Numbered from the stretch's first letter, positions 46,747 through 55,686 are shown. The stretch is 64,000 bases of DNA from Blastococcus sp. CT_GayMR19 (GCF_004570385.1 NZ_SPQL01000005.1:62001-126000); one strand, 5' to 3'. A program made the numbers and translations. Notes: a model not told the origin generated them from the letters alone.

Positions 46747-46752
46747 CGCGTC

Positions 46753-47829
46753 GTGCCTTCCCCGCTCACCGCTCCGACCCTCGCGCGCGCCCCGAAGGTG
46801 CTGCTGCACGACCACCTGGACGGCGGCCTGCGTCCCCAGACGGTGCTCGAGCTCGCCGACGAGGCCGGCTACCGGGAACTGCCGGCCGGCGACGCGGAGA
46901 GCCTGGCGACCTGGTTCCGGCAGGCGGCGGACTCGGGGTCGCTGGAGAAGTACCTGGAGACGTTCGCGCACACCGTCGGCGTGATGCAGCGGCCCGAGGC
47001 GATCCACCGGGTGGCGCAGGAGTGCGCCCTCGACCTGGCCGCCGACGGGGTCGTCTACGCCGAGGTGCGCTTCGCCCCCGAGCTGTCCACCGCGCAGGGC
47101 CTGGCCGTCGAGGACGTCGTCGAGGCGATGGTCGACGGATTCGAGGTCGGCAGCCGGGAGGCGGCCGGGGCCGGTACCCCGATCCGGGTGGGGGCCCTGC
47201 TCTGCGCCATGCGCCAGGCCGACCGGTGGGAGGAGATCGCCGGGCTGGTGGTGCGCTACCGGGACCACGGCGTCGTCGGCTTCGACCTCGCCGGGCCCGA
47301 GATCGGCTTCCCGCCCGACCGCATCCCCCCGGCCATCGGCATGCTCGTCGGGGCCCGCGCGCACCGCACCATCCACGCCGGTGAGGCCGACGGGGTCGAG
47401 AGCATCCGGGCGGCCCTGGACGGCGCGCACGCGGAGCGGCTGGGCCACGGGGTGCGCATCGCCGACGAGGTCGCCGCCGACGGCACCCTCGGTCCGCTGG
47501 CGCAGCGGGTGCGCGACGAGCAGGTGACGCTGGAGATCGCGCCGTCGTCGAACGTCCAGACCGGGGCCTACCCGTCGCTGGCGCAGCACCCGGTCGACCG
47601 GCTGCACCGGCTCGGCTTCGCCGTCACCCTCAACACCGACAACCGCCTGATGAGCGGGGTGTCGGTCAGCAGCGAGATCGCCGCCGTCGCCACCACGTTC
47701 GGCTGGTCCTGGGACGACGTCCAGACCGTCACCGAGCGGGCACTGGCGGGTGCGTTCGTCCCCGAGGAGGAGAAGAGCCGGTTGCTCGACGGCGTCGTCC
47801 GTCCGGGGTTCGCGACGCTGCGCGGCTGA
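46753..47829 (+). CDS. add: Adenosine deaminase
   Basis: A 358-residue zinc hydrolase converting adenosine to inosine. Metal and catalytic residues: HDHLDGGLRP (HxH), the catalytic Glu with GEADG in HAGEADG, SSNVQTG, and the metal Asp in LNTDNRLMSG, where the family usually has Asp-Asp and here shows Asp-Asn. That last change is common in actinobacterial adenosine deaminases. It links the imported adenosine to inosine for the phosphorylase at 61.4 kb. GTG 46753 appears leaderless. Confidence 0.94.
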   Translation: MPSPLTAPTLARAPKVLLHDHLDGGLRPQTVLELADEAGYRELPAGDAESLATWFRQAADSGSLEKYLETFAHTVGVMQRPEAIHRVAQECALDLAADGVVYAEVRFAPELSTAQGLAVEDVVEAMVDGFEVGSREAAGAGTPIRVGALLCAMRQADRWEEIAGLVVRYRDHGVVGFDLAGPEIGFPPDRIPPAIGMLVGARAHRTIHAGEADGVESIRAALDGAHAERLGHGVRIADEVAADGTLGPLAQRVRDEQVTLEIAPSSNVQTGAYPSLAQHPVDRLHRLGFAVTLNTDNRLMSGVSVSSEIAAVATTFGWSWDDVQTVTERALAGAFVPEEEKSRLLDGVVRPGFATLRG

Positions 47830-47847
47830 ACCGGGAGACCACGATCA

Positions 47848-47862
47848 GCGCCCGCTGGGCGC
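47848..47862 (+). terminator. Short hairpin after add
   Basis: GCGCCC / GGGCGC with a 3-base loop, 18 bases past the add stop. A plausible weak terminator. Confidence 0.4.
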
Positions 47863-48161
47863 CCCGTCCGCGGGCCGGAGAGGGCGCTCGGCGGGCGTCG
47901 ATCGTGCGACCCCGACCCCGCGGGGGTGATCACGCCCACCCCGCCCGCGGGAATCGGGAAGCGATCTTCGCTGCTAACCTAGGCGTACCGGCACAACGGC
48001 CGGTCATCCTCCCGGACGGAACGTCTGGGCATGAGCGCATCCGTGCAGATCCCGCGTTCCATCCCTGGGCGCAGACGATCGCCAGTGAGGACGCCGGCGC
48101 ACAGCCGCGACCCTCCCTTTCCACGGGCCGCGCTCCGAGCTGTAACGGAGCCCCACCCCGC
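47863..48161 (+). other. Long upstream region of the DEAD-box helicase gene
   Basis: About 300 bases with no recognised gene. TAACCT at 47975-47980 is a good -10 candidate and would give a 5' leader of about 175 bases. Long leaders are usual for cold-shock-controlled DEAD-box genes, but no known riboregulator motif was recognised. The helicase frame is open through this region, without codon features of a real N-terminal extension. Confidence 0.45.
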
Positions 48162-49682
48162 ATGACTGTGGTCCACCCTGTCTCGTTCGAGTCGAACGAC
48201 GTCGTCACCACCCCTGAAGAGAGCAACACCGTCACCCAGGCCCCGGCCGAGCCGACCGGCCCGACCTTCGGCCAGCTGGGCCTGCCCCAGCCGCTGGTGA
48301 CCGCCCTCGAGCGGCGCGGCATCCACCGCCCGTTCGCCATCCAGACCTCCGCCCTGCCGGACGCCCTCGCGGGCCGTGACGTGCTCGGCAAGGCCGCCAC
48401 GGGCTCGGGCAAGACCCTGGCCTTCGGTCTGCCGCTGCTCGCCCGCATCGGCGCCGACGCCCAGCAGGGCCGCCGGACCCCCCGCGGGCTGGTCCTCGTG
48501 CCGACCCGGGAGCTCGCCCAGCAGGTGCACGACGCCCTGGCCCCCCTCGGCCAGTCCATCGGCGTCCAGCTCGCCACCGTCTACGGCGGCGCCCCCATGT
48601 ACCGCCAGATCCAGCAGCTGCGCCGTGGCGTCGACGTCATCATCGCGACCCCCGGGCGGCTGCAGGACCTGATCAGCCAGGGCGAGGCCAGCCTCACCGA
48701 GGTGGTGGTCACCGTCCTGGACGAGGCCGACTTCATGGCCGACCTGGGCTTCCTGCCGGTCGTCAAGGAGCTGCTCGACCAGACCGACCGCAACGCCCAG
48801 CGGCTGCTGTTCTCGGCCACCCTGGACGGCGAGGTCGACTCGCTCGTCCGCCGGTACCTCAAGGACCCGGCCCGGCACGAGGTCGTCCGCCCCGGCGGCG
48901 AGGCCCCGCCGGCCGAGCACCTGGCCTTCAGCCTCGCCTTCCGCGACAAGCTGCAGGTGGCCACCGACCTCGCCGGCCGCCCCGGCCGCACGATCATCTT
49001 CGCGCGCACCCAGCTGGGTGTGGACCGGCTGGCCGAGAACCTGAAGGCCGCCGGCATCAAGGCCGAGGCGATCCACGGCGGACTGCCCCAGGCCGCCCGC
49101 AAGCGGGCGCTGGAGGAGTTCACCGACGCCCGCTCGCCGGTCCTGGTCGCCACGGACGTCGCCGCGCGCGGCATCCACGTGGACGACGTCTCGCTGGTCC
49201 TGCACTACGACCCGCCGACGGACGCCAAGACCTACCTGCACCGTTCGGGCCGTACCGCCCGCGCGGGTGCCGCCGGTGTCGTCGTCTCGCTGCTGCTGCC
49301 CGACCAGGTGGGGCAGTCCAAGCGCCGCTTCCGCACGGCCAAGGTCGACCCGGATGTCGTCCGAATCCGTCCGGGCGACTCCCCGATCACCGACCTCGTC
49401 GCCACCGGCGTCGCGGTCGAGCCCAAGGAGCGCACCCAGCGCGACAACCGCCGCGGTCCGGGTGGCCCCAGCAGCCGTCCGCGCCGCGATGGCGACCGTC
49501 CCGGCGGCAGCCGTGGCGGCCCGCGTCGCTCGTTCGGCGACCGGCCCCGGCCGGCCGGCGAGCGGCCGTCGGGTGAGCGCTCGTCCTACGGCGAGCGGTC
49601 GTCCTCGGGCGAGCGTTCCTACGGGGACCGCGGGCCCCGTTCCGGTGGGCGGCCCAGCCGGCCGGCCCGCTACTCCAGCTAG
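48162..49682 (+). CDS. DEAD-box RNA helicase
   Basis: A 506-residue ATP-dependent RNA helicase. Q-motif (Phe36 to Gln61, RPFAIQTSALPDAL), Walker A ATGSGKT (79-85), PTRELAQQV, TPGRLQDLI, DEAD (about 187-190), SAT in LLFSATLDG, and motif VI HRSGRTARAG are all present. The tail (about 425-506) is rich in Arg, Gly and Ser (ERSSYGERSSSGERS), a typical RNA-binding extension. Likely role in RNA unfolding, ribosome assembly or decay, often at low temperature. ATG 48162 is the preferred start. Confidence 0.94.
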   Translation: MTVVHPVSFESNDVVTTPEESNTVTQAPAEPTGPTFGQLGLPQPLVTALERRGIHRPFAIQTSALPDALAGRDVLGKAATGSGKTLAFGLPLLARIGADAQQGRRTPRGLVLVPTRELAQQVHDALAPLGQSIGVQLATVYGGAPMYRQIQQLRRGVDVIIATPGRLQDLISQGEASLTEVVVTVLDEADFMADLGFLPVVKELLDQTDRNAQRLLFSATLDGEVDSLVRRYLKDPARHEVVRPGGEAPPAEHLAFSLAFRDKLQVATDLAGRPGRTIIFARTQLGVDRLAENLKAAGIKAEAIHGGLPQAARKRALEEFTDARSPVLVATDVAARGIHVDDVSLVLHYDPPTDAKTYLHRSGRTARAGAAGVVVSLLLPDQVGQSKRRFRTAKVDPDVVRIRPGDSPITDLVATGVAVEPKERTQRDNRRGPGGPSSRPRRDGDRPGGSRGGPRRSFGDRPRPAGERPSGERSSYGERSSSGERSYGDRGPRSGGRPSRPARYSS

Positions 49683-49692
49683 GCGTCGTCGT

Positions 49693-49753
49693 CCCGCTCT
49701 CTGTACCGAGAACGGCGGTGGGGGGTGGGCCCGCTTTCGGTACAGAAAGCGGG
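49693..49753. terminator. Bidirectional terminator with two alternative hairpins
   Basis: 23-base arms (49693-49715 and 49731-49753) match at 20 of 23 positions around CTGTACCGA/TCGGTACAG. The right arm can instead fold alone (CCCGCTTT 49730-49737 with AAAGCGGG 49746-49753). It lies between convergent genes. Confidence 0.7.
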
Positions 49754-49758
49754 TCGCG

Positions 49759-51114
49759 TCAGTCGCGGAAGACCAGCTTGCCGCTGACCAGCGTGACGAC
49801 CTCGTCCCACAGCGGGCGCAGTTCGGCGGCGTCCTCGGCACGGAGGACGGCGTGCGGCTCGCTCTCGCCCCGCGCCACCGCGCGCCCGAGGGGGGACGTC
49901 GGTGACAGCAGCTCGTCCACCCGCGCCAGGCCCGCGTGCTCGGCCAGGTCGCGCGCACCCTCGACGGGCTGGGCGAACGCGCGGTGGTCGACCAGGCCGG
50001 CCGCGCCGTCGGCCACCTCCTTCAGCACCTCGGACAGCTCCGACAGGTCGTAGCGGTCCTGCTCCGAGGGCAGGGGAGGGAGGTTCGTCTCGGCGACCTC
50101 GGGCCAGGTGGCGATCTCGCTCAGGTCGTGGTTCTCGTTCCCCGCGCAGAACCGCGCGAGCTCGTCCGGCGTCGCGAACAGGTAGACGTCACCGTCGCGG
50201 CCCAGGAAGCGGGCGACGTCCTCGACGTAGCAGCGCAGCGTGAGGCCGGCCCCCTCGGGGACCACGACCTCGACCGGCAGGATGCCGACCGACTCCCAGA
50301 AGTCGGCGGCGGCGGCGACCTCGGCCGGGGACGCGTTGATCCGGCCGCCCCGGGCGATCGTGCGGACACCGGGGCCGGCTGCCGCTGCGGCGCCGCCCGG
50401 TGCGTCGTCGTCCACGAGGACCGCGTCCTCCGGGAGCTCGTCGCGGTCCGCGTCCTCGGCCTCCGAGGCCGGCGGGTAGTCCTCCAGGGTCGCCGAGCCG
50501 GCACCGGTCCAGTCCAGGTGCTCGGAGAGCTCCTCGACGACGTCCTCCCAGAGGTCGTCGAGGATGCCGCCGACACCGACCCAGGCGTCCTCGCCGGACC
50601 GCCCGACGAACGCGTCCACCCCGAGCCCGAGGGAGCCGATCTCGGGCTTCGCGGCGAGCTCGGCGACCGCCTCGAACTGGCCCTCGGTCTCGGCGTCGTC
50701 CAGCTCGTCGTCGGCATCGCCGCCGGTGTCGAGGCACTCGGCCAGCCGGGTGACGATGTCGACGGTGGCGGCCAGTTCCTCGACCGCCCAGCGGTCGGGG
50801 TTCTCCGCGGCGATGTCGTAGACGCCGTCGAGGTCGTAGCGGTGGTCGTCGTCCGGTGTCAGGTCGGCCGCACCGAGCCCGACGACGATCGGCCAGACCG
50901 GATGATCGGCGAGGTCGTGGTCGGTGCTGGTCCGGCAGTAGTCCGCCAGGGCCGCCGGGCTGGGGAAGAGGTGGACCTTCGCGACGTCGTCCTCGGTGGT
51001 GCCGAGGAACGCCTGCCACTCCTCCCCGTCCTCCTCCCATGGCGGAGCCCACAGCGTGTAGCCGGTGCGGTCATCGAGGGTGAGTGCGATCGGGACGATG
51101 CTGGGCCTGGCCAC
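49759..51114 (-). CDS. Acidic protein with internal duplication, often labelled primosomal protein
   Basis: A 451-residue acidic, soluble protein conserved in actinobacteria. Two related segments are visible: about 20-75 (GEEWQAFLGTTEDD, VHLFPSPAALADYCRTSTDH) and about 275-330 (EDVARFLGRDGD, VYLFATPDELARFCAGNENH), which suggests an ancient duplication. A very acidic middle (about 210-240) separates them. The label primosomal protein in databases is not supported by any helicase or priming motif here. GTG 51114 follows AGGGTG. Function unknown. Confidence 0.8.
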   Translation of the reverse strand: MARPSIVPIALTLDDRTGYTLWAPPWEEDGEEWQAFLGTTEDDVAKVHLFPSPAALADYCRTSTDHDLADHPVWPIVVGLGAADLTPDDDHRYDLDGVYDIAAENPDRWAVEELAATVDIVTRLAECLDTGGDADDELDDAETEGQFEAVAELAAKPEIGSLGLGVDAFVGRSGEDAWVGVGGILDDLWEDVVEELSEHLDWTGAGSATLEDYPPASEAEDADRDELPEDAVLVDDDAPGGAAAAAGPGVRTIARGGRINASPAEVAAAADFWESVGILPVEVVVPEGAGLTLRCYVEDVARFLGRDGDVYLFATPDELARFCAGNENHDLSEIATWPEVAETNLPPLPSEQDRYDLSELSEVLKEVADGAAGLVDHRAFAQPVEGARDLAEHAGLARVDELLSPTSPLGRAVARGESEPHAVLRAEDAAELRPLWDEVVTLVSGKLVFRD

Positions 51115-51229
51115 GGTGACACCCTGCCAGGTCACCCTGGAGGCCCGCCTCGGGGTTACGGCCGGCGATAGGACGCCCATCGGGTGCCGGACCGTTCGGC
51201 GCTGGATCGGGCCTTCGGCTGGGTGGTCT

Positions 51230-51685
51230 CTACGGCCTGGGTGCGGGGCGGACGACGAGAACCGGGCACGGCGCGTAGTGCTGGACCCGCTGGGCGGTGC
51301 TGCCGGGGAGGATCGCATCGCTGATCCCGCGACCTCCGGCTGCCACCACGACCAGACCGGCGTCGTACTGCTTCGCGAGCTTGATGATCTCCGCGGCGGG
51401 CGACCCGCTGCGGATCTGCTTGTCGATCCTCGGCCCCCAGTCGTCGAAGACGGCGGCCACCGCGTCGACGGCACCCTGCGCCGCGTCCCGGAAGCTGCCC
51501 GCCCCCTCGCCGGGGCCGGACGGTTCGGCCTCGGAGATCTCGTCGGCGAAGGCGACCGAGGCCAGCGGCCGGATCACGACGACCACCGAGATGGTGGTGA
51601 TCTTCTGCGGGTCCGCGAAGGACGTCAGGTGGCGCGCCGCGGCCAGGGACTGCGGCGACCCGTCGGTGGCGACGATGACGTGCAT
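51230..51685 (-). CDS. Universal stress protein (UspA family)
   Basis: A 151-residue single-domain Usp with the N-terminal strand MHVIVATDGSPQSLAAARHL and the ATP-binding glycine motif GGRGISDAILPGSTAQRV near the C-terminus, so it should bind ATP. It lies one base after the stop of the APC permease gene on the same strand and is probably co-transcribed; Usp domains are often linked to APC transporters. It may tune transport under stress, by inference. Confidence 0.92.
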   Translation of the reverse strand: MHVIVATDGSPQSLAAARHLTSFADPQKITTISVVVVIRPLASVAFADEISEAEPSGPGEGAGSFRDAAQGAVDAVAAVFDDWGPRIDKQIRSGSPAAEIIKLAKQYDAGLVVVAAGGRGISDAILPGSTAQRVQHYAPCPVLVVRPAPRP

Positions 51686-51686
51686 C

Positions 51687-53168
51687 TCAGGCGTCCTTCC
51701 GGTCGGCGGCCTCGGGATCGCCCCGACCGGCGCCCGCGGGGCGGTTCCGGGAGCCGAAGGCGTTCTCGATCAGGAACAGCACCACGCCGACGGCGAGAAG
51801 GCCGGCGCACCAGATCAGCGAGCTGGGGTCGTCGTAGATGGAGAACCCGAGGATGGCCAGGTTGCCGAGCAGCCCGACGATGAGCAGGGGCGTGTTGGCC
51901 CGGAACGTGCGTTCGTCCTCGTCCCGCCCACGCAGTTTGAGACACGTGACGATCACGAGGGCGTAGATGGCCAGGAGGAAGACGACGGTGACCAGGGCGA
52001 GCGTGTTGACCAGGTCGATGCCGCCGCCGGCTTGCACGAAGTTGCCGGTGATGAGCAGGGCCGCGACCACCGCTGCGCTGAAGAGGAGCCCGACCCACGG
52101 GCTGCGCCGGGTGGCGTGGATCTTGGCGAAGACGCCCGGCACGACGTCCTCCTTGGCCATCCCGTAGAGGATCCGCGGCTGGGTGACGACGGTGACCAGG
52201 GTGGTGTTGGTGATCGCGACGAGCGCGATGATCGAGAAGAGCGTGGTCATGAACTCGGTCGAGAAGGGCAGGATGCCCTGCTTGACGACCTCGAGCAGGG
52301 CGGCGTCGGAGCCCGCGAGCTGGTCGACGGGCACGGTCAGCGCGGCGGCGATGGAGACCAGGACGTAGACCACGCCCGCGACGATCATGCCGCCGACCAG
52401 GGACCGCGGGAAGGCGCGGTGCGGGTCGATCGTCTCCTCCGCGACGTTGGCGGTGTTCTCGAAGCCGGTCATCGCGAAGAACGAGAAGGCGATCCCGGCG
52501 AGGACCGCGAGAGCCGGGTTGCCCGACACGCTGATGTCGGTGAGAACGCCGAAGTCGGCGTTGCCCTGGGCGATGTACCAGATGCCGATGACCATCACGA
52601 TGAGCAGGCCGGCGACCTCGACGAAGGTCATCAGCATGTTCATCACCACCGACTCGGTGATGCCGATGAAGTTGACGACCACCAGGGCGAGGAGGAAGAC
52701 CAGCGACACCAGCAGTGCCGGCGGGCCCTCCCAGAGCGTGGCGAAGTAGGACGCGAACCCCGTGGCCAGCGAGCCGGTCGCCGCGAAGCTGGCCGCCAGG
52801 AACGACACGGTGGTCAGGAAGGTCAGCGCCATGTTGCCGAACGCCTTGTTGACGTACAGCGAGGCTCCGGCGGCCTGCGGGTACTTGGTCACCAGCTCGG
52901 CGTAGGCCGCCCCGGTGATGGCCGCGACGGTGACGCCGAGGGCGAAGGCGATCCAGAACGCTCCGCCGACGGCTGCTGCGACCAGGCCGATCAGGACATA
53001 GATCCCGGAACCGAGGACGTCCCCGAGCGTGTAGAAGAACAGCTGCTTCCCGGTGATGGACCGCCGGAGGCCGCCTTCCTCGTCGTCGACTGTGGTGGTG
53101 ACGGCTTCATCCACGAGGACCTCGTTTCCCGTCGAGCGCAACGTAGTGACGGCCGATCCTGCCGTCAT
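51687..53168 (-). CDS. APC-family amino acid/cation permease
   Basis: A 493-residue transporter with about twelve helices. The APC signature is GDVLGSGIYVLIGLVAAAVGG in helix 1 (with the unwound GSGIY segment) and FFAMTGFENTANVAEE in helix 6. A soluble N-terminus (about 1-38) and a hydrophilic tail flank the membrane part. The substrate cannot be told. ATG 53168 is the start. It forms a pair with the downstream universal stress protein gene. Confidence 0.92.
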   Translation of the reverse strand: MTAGSAVTTLRSTGNEVLVDEAVTTTVDDEEGGLRRSITGKQLFFYTLGDVLGSGIYVLIGLVAAAVGGAFWIAFALGVTVAAITGAAYAELVTKYPQAAGASLYVNKAFGNMALTFLTTVSFLAASFAATGSLATGFASYFATLWEGPPALLVSLVFLLALVVVNFIGITESVVMNMLMTFVEVAGLLIVMVIGIWYIAQGNADFGVLTDISVSGNPALAVLAGIAFSFFAMTGFENTANVAEETIDPHRAFPRSLVGGMIVAGVVYVLVSIAAALTVPVDQLAGSDAALLEVVKQGILPFSTEFMTTLFSIIALVAITNTTLVTVVTQPRILYGMAKEDVVPGVFAKIHATRRSPWVGLLFSAAVVAALLITGNFVQAGGGIDLVNTLALVTVVFLLAIYALVIVTCLKLRGRDEDERTFRANTPLLIVGLLGNLAILGFSIYDDPSSLIWCAGLLAVGVVLFLIENAFGSRNRPAGAGRGDPEAADRKDA

Positions 53169-53217
53169 CCACGAGCTGCCGCCCGGCGAAACCGGTACTT
53201 CAGCGCTCCGCTTGTCC

Positions 53218-54087
53218 TCAGACGCCCATCGGGTGCCAGACCGTCTTCGTCTCGAGGAACGGGGTCATCCGGGACAGGCCGGGGTCGGCCGTCCAGTCCG
53301 GCTCCGTCGCCGGTGGGCGGACGACGCGCTTGACCGTGCCGGCGGCCTCCCGCTCGAACTCCATCGCCCGTCCGGCGGGCGCACCGGTCAGGTCGATGGC
53401 GTCGACGTCGGCGTGCTCGGCCAGCCAGGTGCCCAGCTCCGCGGCGTCGCCGGTGAGCAGGTTGACCACCCCGCCGGGGACGTCGCTGGTCGCGAGCACC
53501 TCGCCGAGGGTCACCGCGGGCAGCGGGCGATCCTTCGACGTCACGACGACGCCGGTGTTGCCGGTCGCCAGGACGGGGGCCAGCACGCTGACCAGCCCGA
53601 GCAGCGACGACTCCTGCGGCGCGAGGACGGCGACGACACCGGTCGGCTCCGGCATCGAGAAGTCGAAGTACGGGCCGGCAACCGGGTTGGCCCCGCCGAG
53701 GACGGCGGCCAGCTTGTCGGTCCACCCGGCGTACCAGACCCACCGGTCGATGGCGGCGTCGACGGCCGCGCGGGCCTTCGAGCCCGAGAGCCCCTCGCCG
53801 GTGGCCACCTCGTCGCAGAACTGGGCGTGCCGGCCCTCCATCACCTCGGCCACGCGGTACAGCACCTGGCCGCGGTTGTAGGCGGTCATGCCCGACCACT
53901 TCCCGAAGGCGCCTCGGGCGGCGACCACGGCGTCCCGGGCGTCCTTGCGCGAGGCCCAGGCGGCGTTGGCCAGGAAGTGACCGCGGGGATCGGTGACCTC
54001 GTAGGTGCGTCCGGACTCCGAGCGCGGGAACGCCCCGTTGACGTAGAGCTTGTAGGTCTTGCGGACGGCGAGGCGGTCCGAGCTCAC
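53218..54087 (-). CDS. Shortened aldehyde dehydrogenase-like protein without catalytic Cys
   Basis: A 289-residue ALDH-fold protein, about 190 residues shorter than a normal enzyme. It has the N-terminal part (YKLYVNGAFPRSESGRTYEV, AFGKWSGMTAYNRGQ) and the NAD-binding half (LAPVLATGNTGVVVTSKD, GGVVNLLTGD) but lacks the catalytic domain with the nucleophilic Cys and Glu. Paired with the full ALDH upstream and deoC, this order is conserved in actinobacteria. It resembles the inactive second domain of ALDH16 proteins and probably forms a complex with its neighbour. GTG 54087 overlaps a cassette stop. Confidence 0.85.
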   Translation of the reverse strand: MSSDRLAVRKTYKLYVNGAFPRSESGRTYEVTDPRGHFLANAAWASRKDARDAVVAARGAFGKWSGMTAYNRGQVLYRVAEVMEGRHAQFCDEVATGEGLSGSKARAAVDAAIDRWVWYAGWTDKLAAVLGGANPVAGPYFDFSMPEPTGVVAVLAPQESSLLGLVSVLAPVLATGNTGVVVTSKDRPLPAVTLGEVLATSDVPGGVVNLLTGDAAELGTWLAEHADVDAIDLTGAPAGRAMEFEREAAGTVKRVVRPPATEPDWTADPGLSRMTPFLETKTVWHPMGV

Positions 54088-54164
54088 TTGTCCTCCTCGC
54101 TAGCGCTCGTCGGCTGCGTTCGCAGGGCTGCTGTGCTCATTGGTTCGCTCGCAAGCTCGCTCAC
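54084..54164 (-). repeat. 26-codon junction cassette (MIRU-like), copy B2
   Basis: GTGAGC (from 54164) opens 26 codons ([14 protein letters not shown], then RTQPTSASEEDK) ending in TGA that overlaps the shortened-ALDH GTG. It provides GAGGAG before that start. Its own GTG overlaps the stop of copy B1. Confidence 0.85.
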
Positions 54165-54241
54165 TGCACAGCGCCTCTCTTGATGGGTCGCTTCCGCGGC
54201 CGCTCCGCTCCTCGCTCGCTGGCGCTGGCTGCGATGCTCAC
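54161..54241 (-). repeat. 26-codon junction cassette (MIRU-like), copy B1, divergent
   Basis: GTGAGC (from 54241) overlaps the stop of the full ALDH gene (GTGA). The frame runs exactly 26 codons (VSIAASASERGAE, then RPRKRPIKRGAVQ) and its TGA overlaps the GTG of copy B2. Length and end structure match the other copies; the internal sequence is different and basic. Confidence 0.75.
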
Positions 54242-55686
54242 GACCTGTCAGCTCCCTTCAGATAACCCGTCAGCCCGTGGCGGCCGCCCTCGCGGCCGTA
54301 CCCGGACTGCTTGTAGCCGCCGAAGGGCGACGTCGGGTCGAACTTGTTGAACGTGTTGGCCCACACGACGCCGGCGCGGAGCTGGTTCGCGATCTTGAGG
54401 ATCCGCGAGCCCTTCTCCGTCCAGATGCCGGCCGAGAGCCCGTAGGTGGTGTTGTTCGCCTTGGCCACGGCCTCGTCGGGAGTACGGAAGGTCATGACCG
54501 ACAGGACGGGCCCGAACACCTCGTCGCGGGCGATGCGGTGGGCGGGGGAGACCTGGGTGAACACGGTCGGCTTGAACCAGAAGCCCTTCTCGGGCAGCAC
54601 GCAGTCCGGCTGCCAGCGCTGGGCGCCCTCGGCGTCCCCGATGTCTACCAGCTCCCGGATGCGCGCCAGTTGCAGGTGAGAGTTGATCGCGCCGAGGTCG
54701 GTGTTCTTGTCCAGCGGGTCGCCGACGCGCAGCGTGCTGATCCGCCGCTGCAGGCTCGCGATGACCTCGTCGTGCACGTTCTCCTGCACGAGCAGCCGGG
54801 AGCCGGCGCAGCAGACGTGCCCCTGGTTGAAGAAGATGCCCTGCACGATGCCCTCGACGGCCTGGTCGATCGCGGCGTCGTCGAAGACGATGTTGGCGGC
54901 CTTGCCGCCGAGCTCGAGGGTGAGCGACTTGCGAGTGCCGGCGACCGCGCGGGCGATCGACTTGCCCACCTCGGTGGAGCCGGTGAACGCCACCTTGTCG
55001 ACGTCGCCGTGCTCGACGACGGCCCGGCCGGTCTCGCCGGCGCCGGTGACGATGTTGACGACGCCGGGCGGCAGGTCGGCCTGCTGGCAGATCTCGGCGA
55101 ACAGCAGCGCGGTCAGCGGCGTGGTCTCGGCCGGCTTGAGGACGACGGTGTTGCCGGTGGCCAGCGCGGGCGCGATCTTCCACGCGAGCATCAGCATCGG
55201 GAAGTTCCAGGGGATGACCTGACCCGCCACGCCGAGCGGGCGCGGTCCCGGGCCGAGGCCCGCGAAGTCGAGCTTGTCGGCCCAGCCCGCGTGGTAGAAG
55301 AAGTGCGCCGCCGCCAGGGGGATGTCGACGTCCCGTGACTCGCGGATCGGCTTGCCGTTGTCCAGCGACTCGAGGACGGCGAACTCGCGGGCGCGCTCCT
55401 GCAGCAGCCGGGCGATGCGGAACAGGTACTTCCCGCGGTCGGCCGGGCGCATCGGGCCCCAGGTGCGGGTGAAGGCCCGGCGGGCGGCCGCGACGGCGCG
55501 GTCGACGTCGGCCGCGCTGCCGCTGGAGACCTCGGTGAGCACCTCCTCGGTGGCCGGGTTGACCGTCTTGAACGGCTCGCCGGTGCCGTCGACGAACACG
55601 CCGTCGATGAACAGGCCGTAGGACGGCCTGATGTCGACGATCGACCGCGACTCGGGCGCCGGCGCGTACTCGAACAGGCTGGTCAT
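54238..55686 (-). CDS. Aldehyde dehydrogenase
   Basis: A 482-residue NAD(P)-dependent aldehyde dehydrogenase with all active-site features: PWNFPMLM (Asn), LELGGKAANIVF (Glu), FNQGHVCCAGSR (nucleophilic Cys), FTGSTEVGK and EVFGPVLSV. It sits directly downstream of deoC (3 bases between), so acetaldehyde released by DeoC is the likely substrate. Its product, acetate or acetyl units, can enter central metabolism. The stop overlaps the first of two tandem cassettes. Confidence 0.94.
   Translation of the reverse strand: MTSLFEYAPAPESRSIVDIRPSYGLFIDGVFVDGTGEPFKTVNPATEEVLTEVSSGSAADVDRAVAAARRAFTRTWGPMRPADRGKYLFRIARLLQERAREFAVLESLDNGKPIRESRDVDIPLAAAHFFYHAGWADKLDFAGLGPGPRPLGVAGQVIPWNFPMLMLAWKIAPALATGNTVVLKPAETTPLTALLFAEICQQADLPPGVVNIVTGAGETGRAVVEHGDVDKVAFTGSTEVGKSIARAVAGTRKSLTLELGGKAANIVFDDAAIDQAVEGIVQGIFFNQGHVCCAGSRLLVQENVHDEVIASLQRRISTLRVGDPLDKNTDLGAINSHLQLARIRELVDIGDAEGAQRWQPDCVLPEKGFWFKPTVFTQVSPAHRIARDEVFGPVLSVMTFRTPDEAVAKANNTTYGLSAGIWTEKGSRILKIANQLRAGVVWANTFNKFDPTSPFGGYKQSGYGREGGRHGLTGYLKGADRS

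Noticed and set aside
46753-47829. Asp-Asn instead of Asp-Asp near the C-terminus of adenosine deaminase, first read as an inactivating change
   Set aside because: The first, metal-binding Asp is kept and the variant is common in actinobacterial enzymes.
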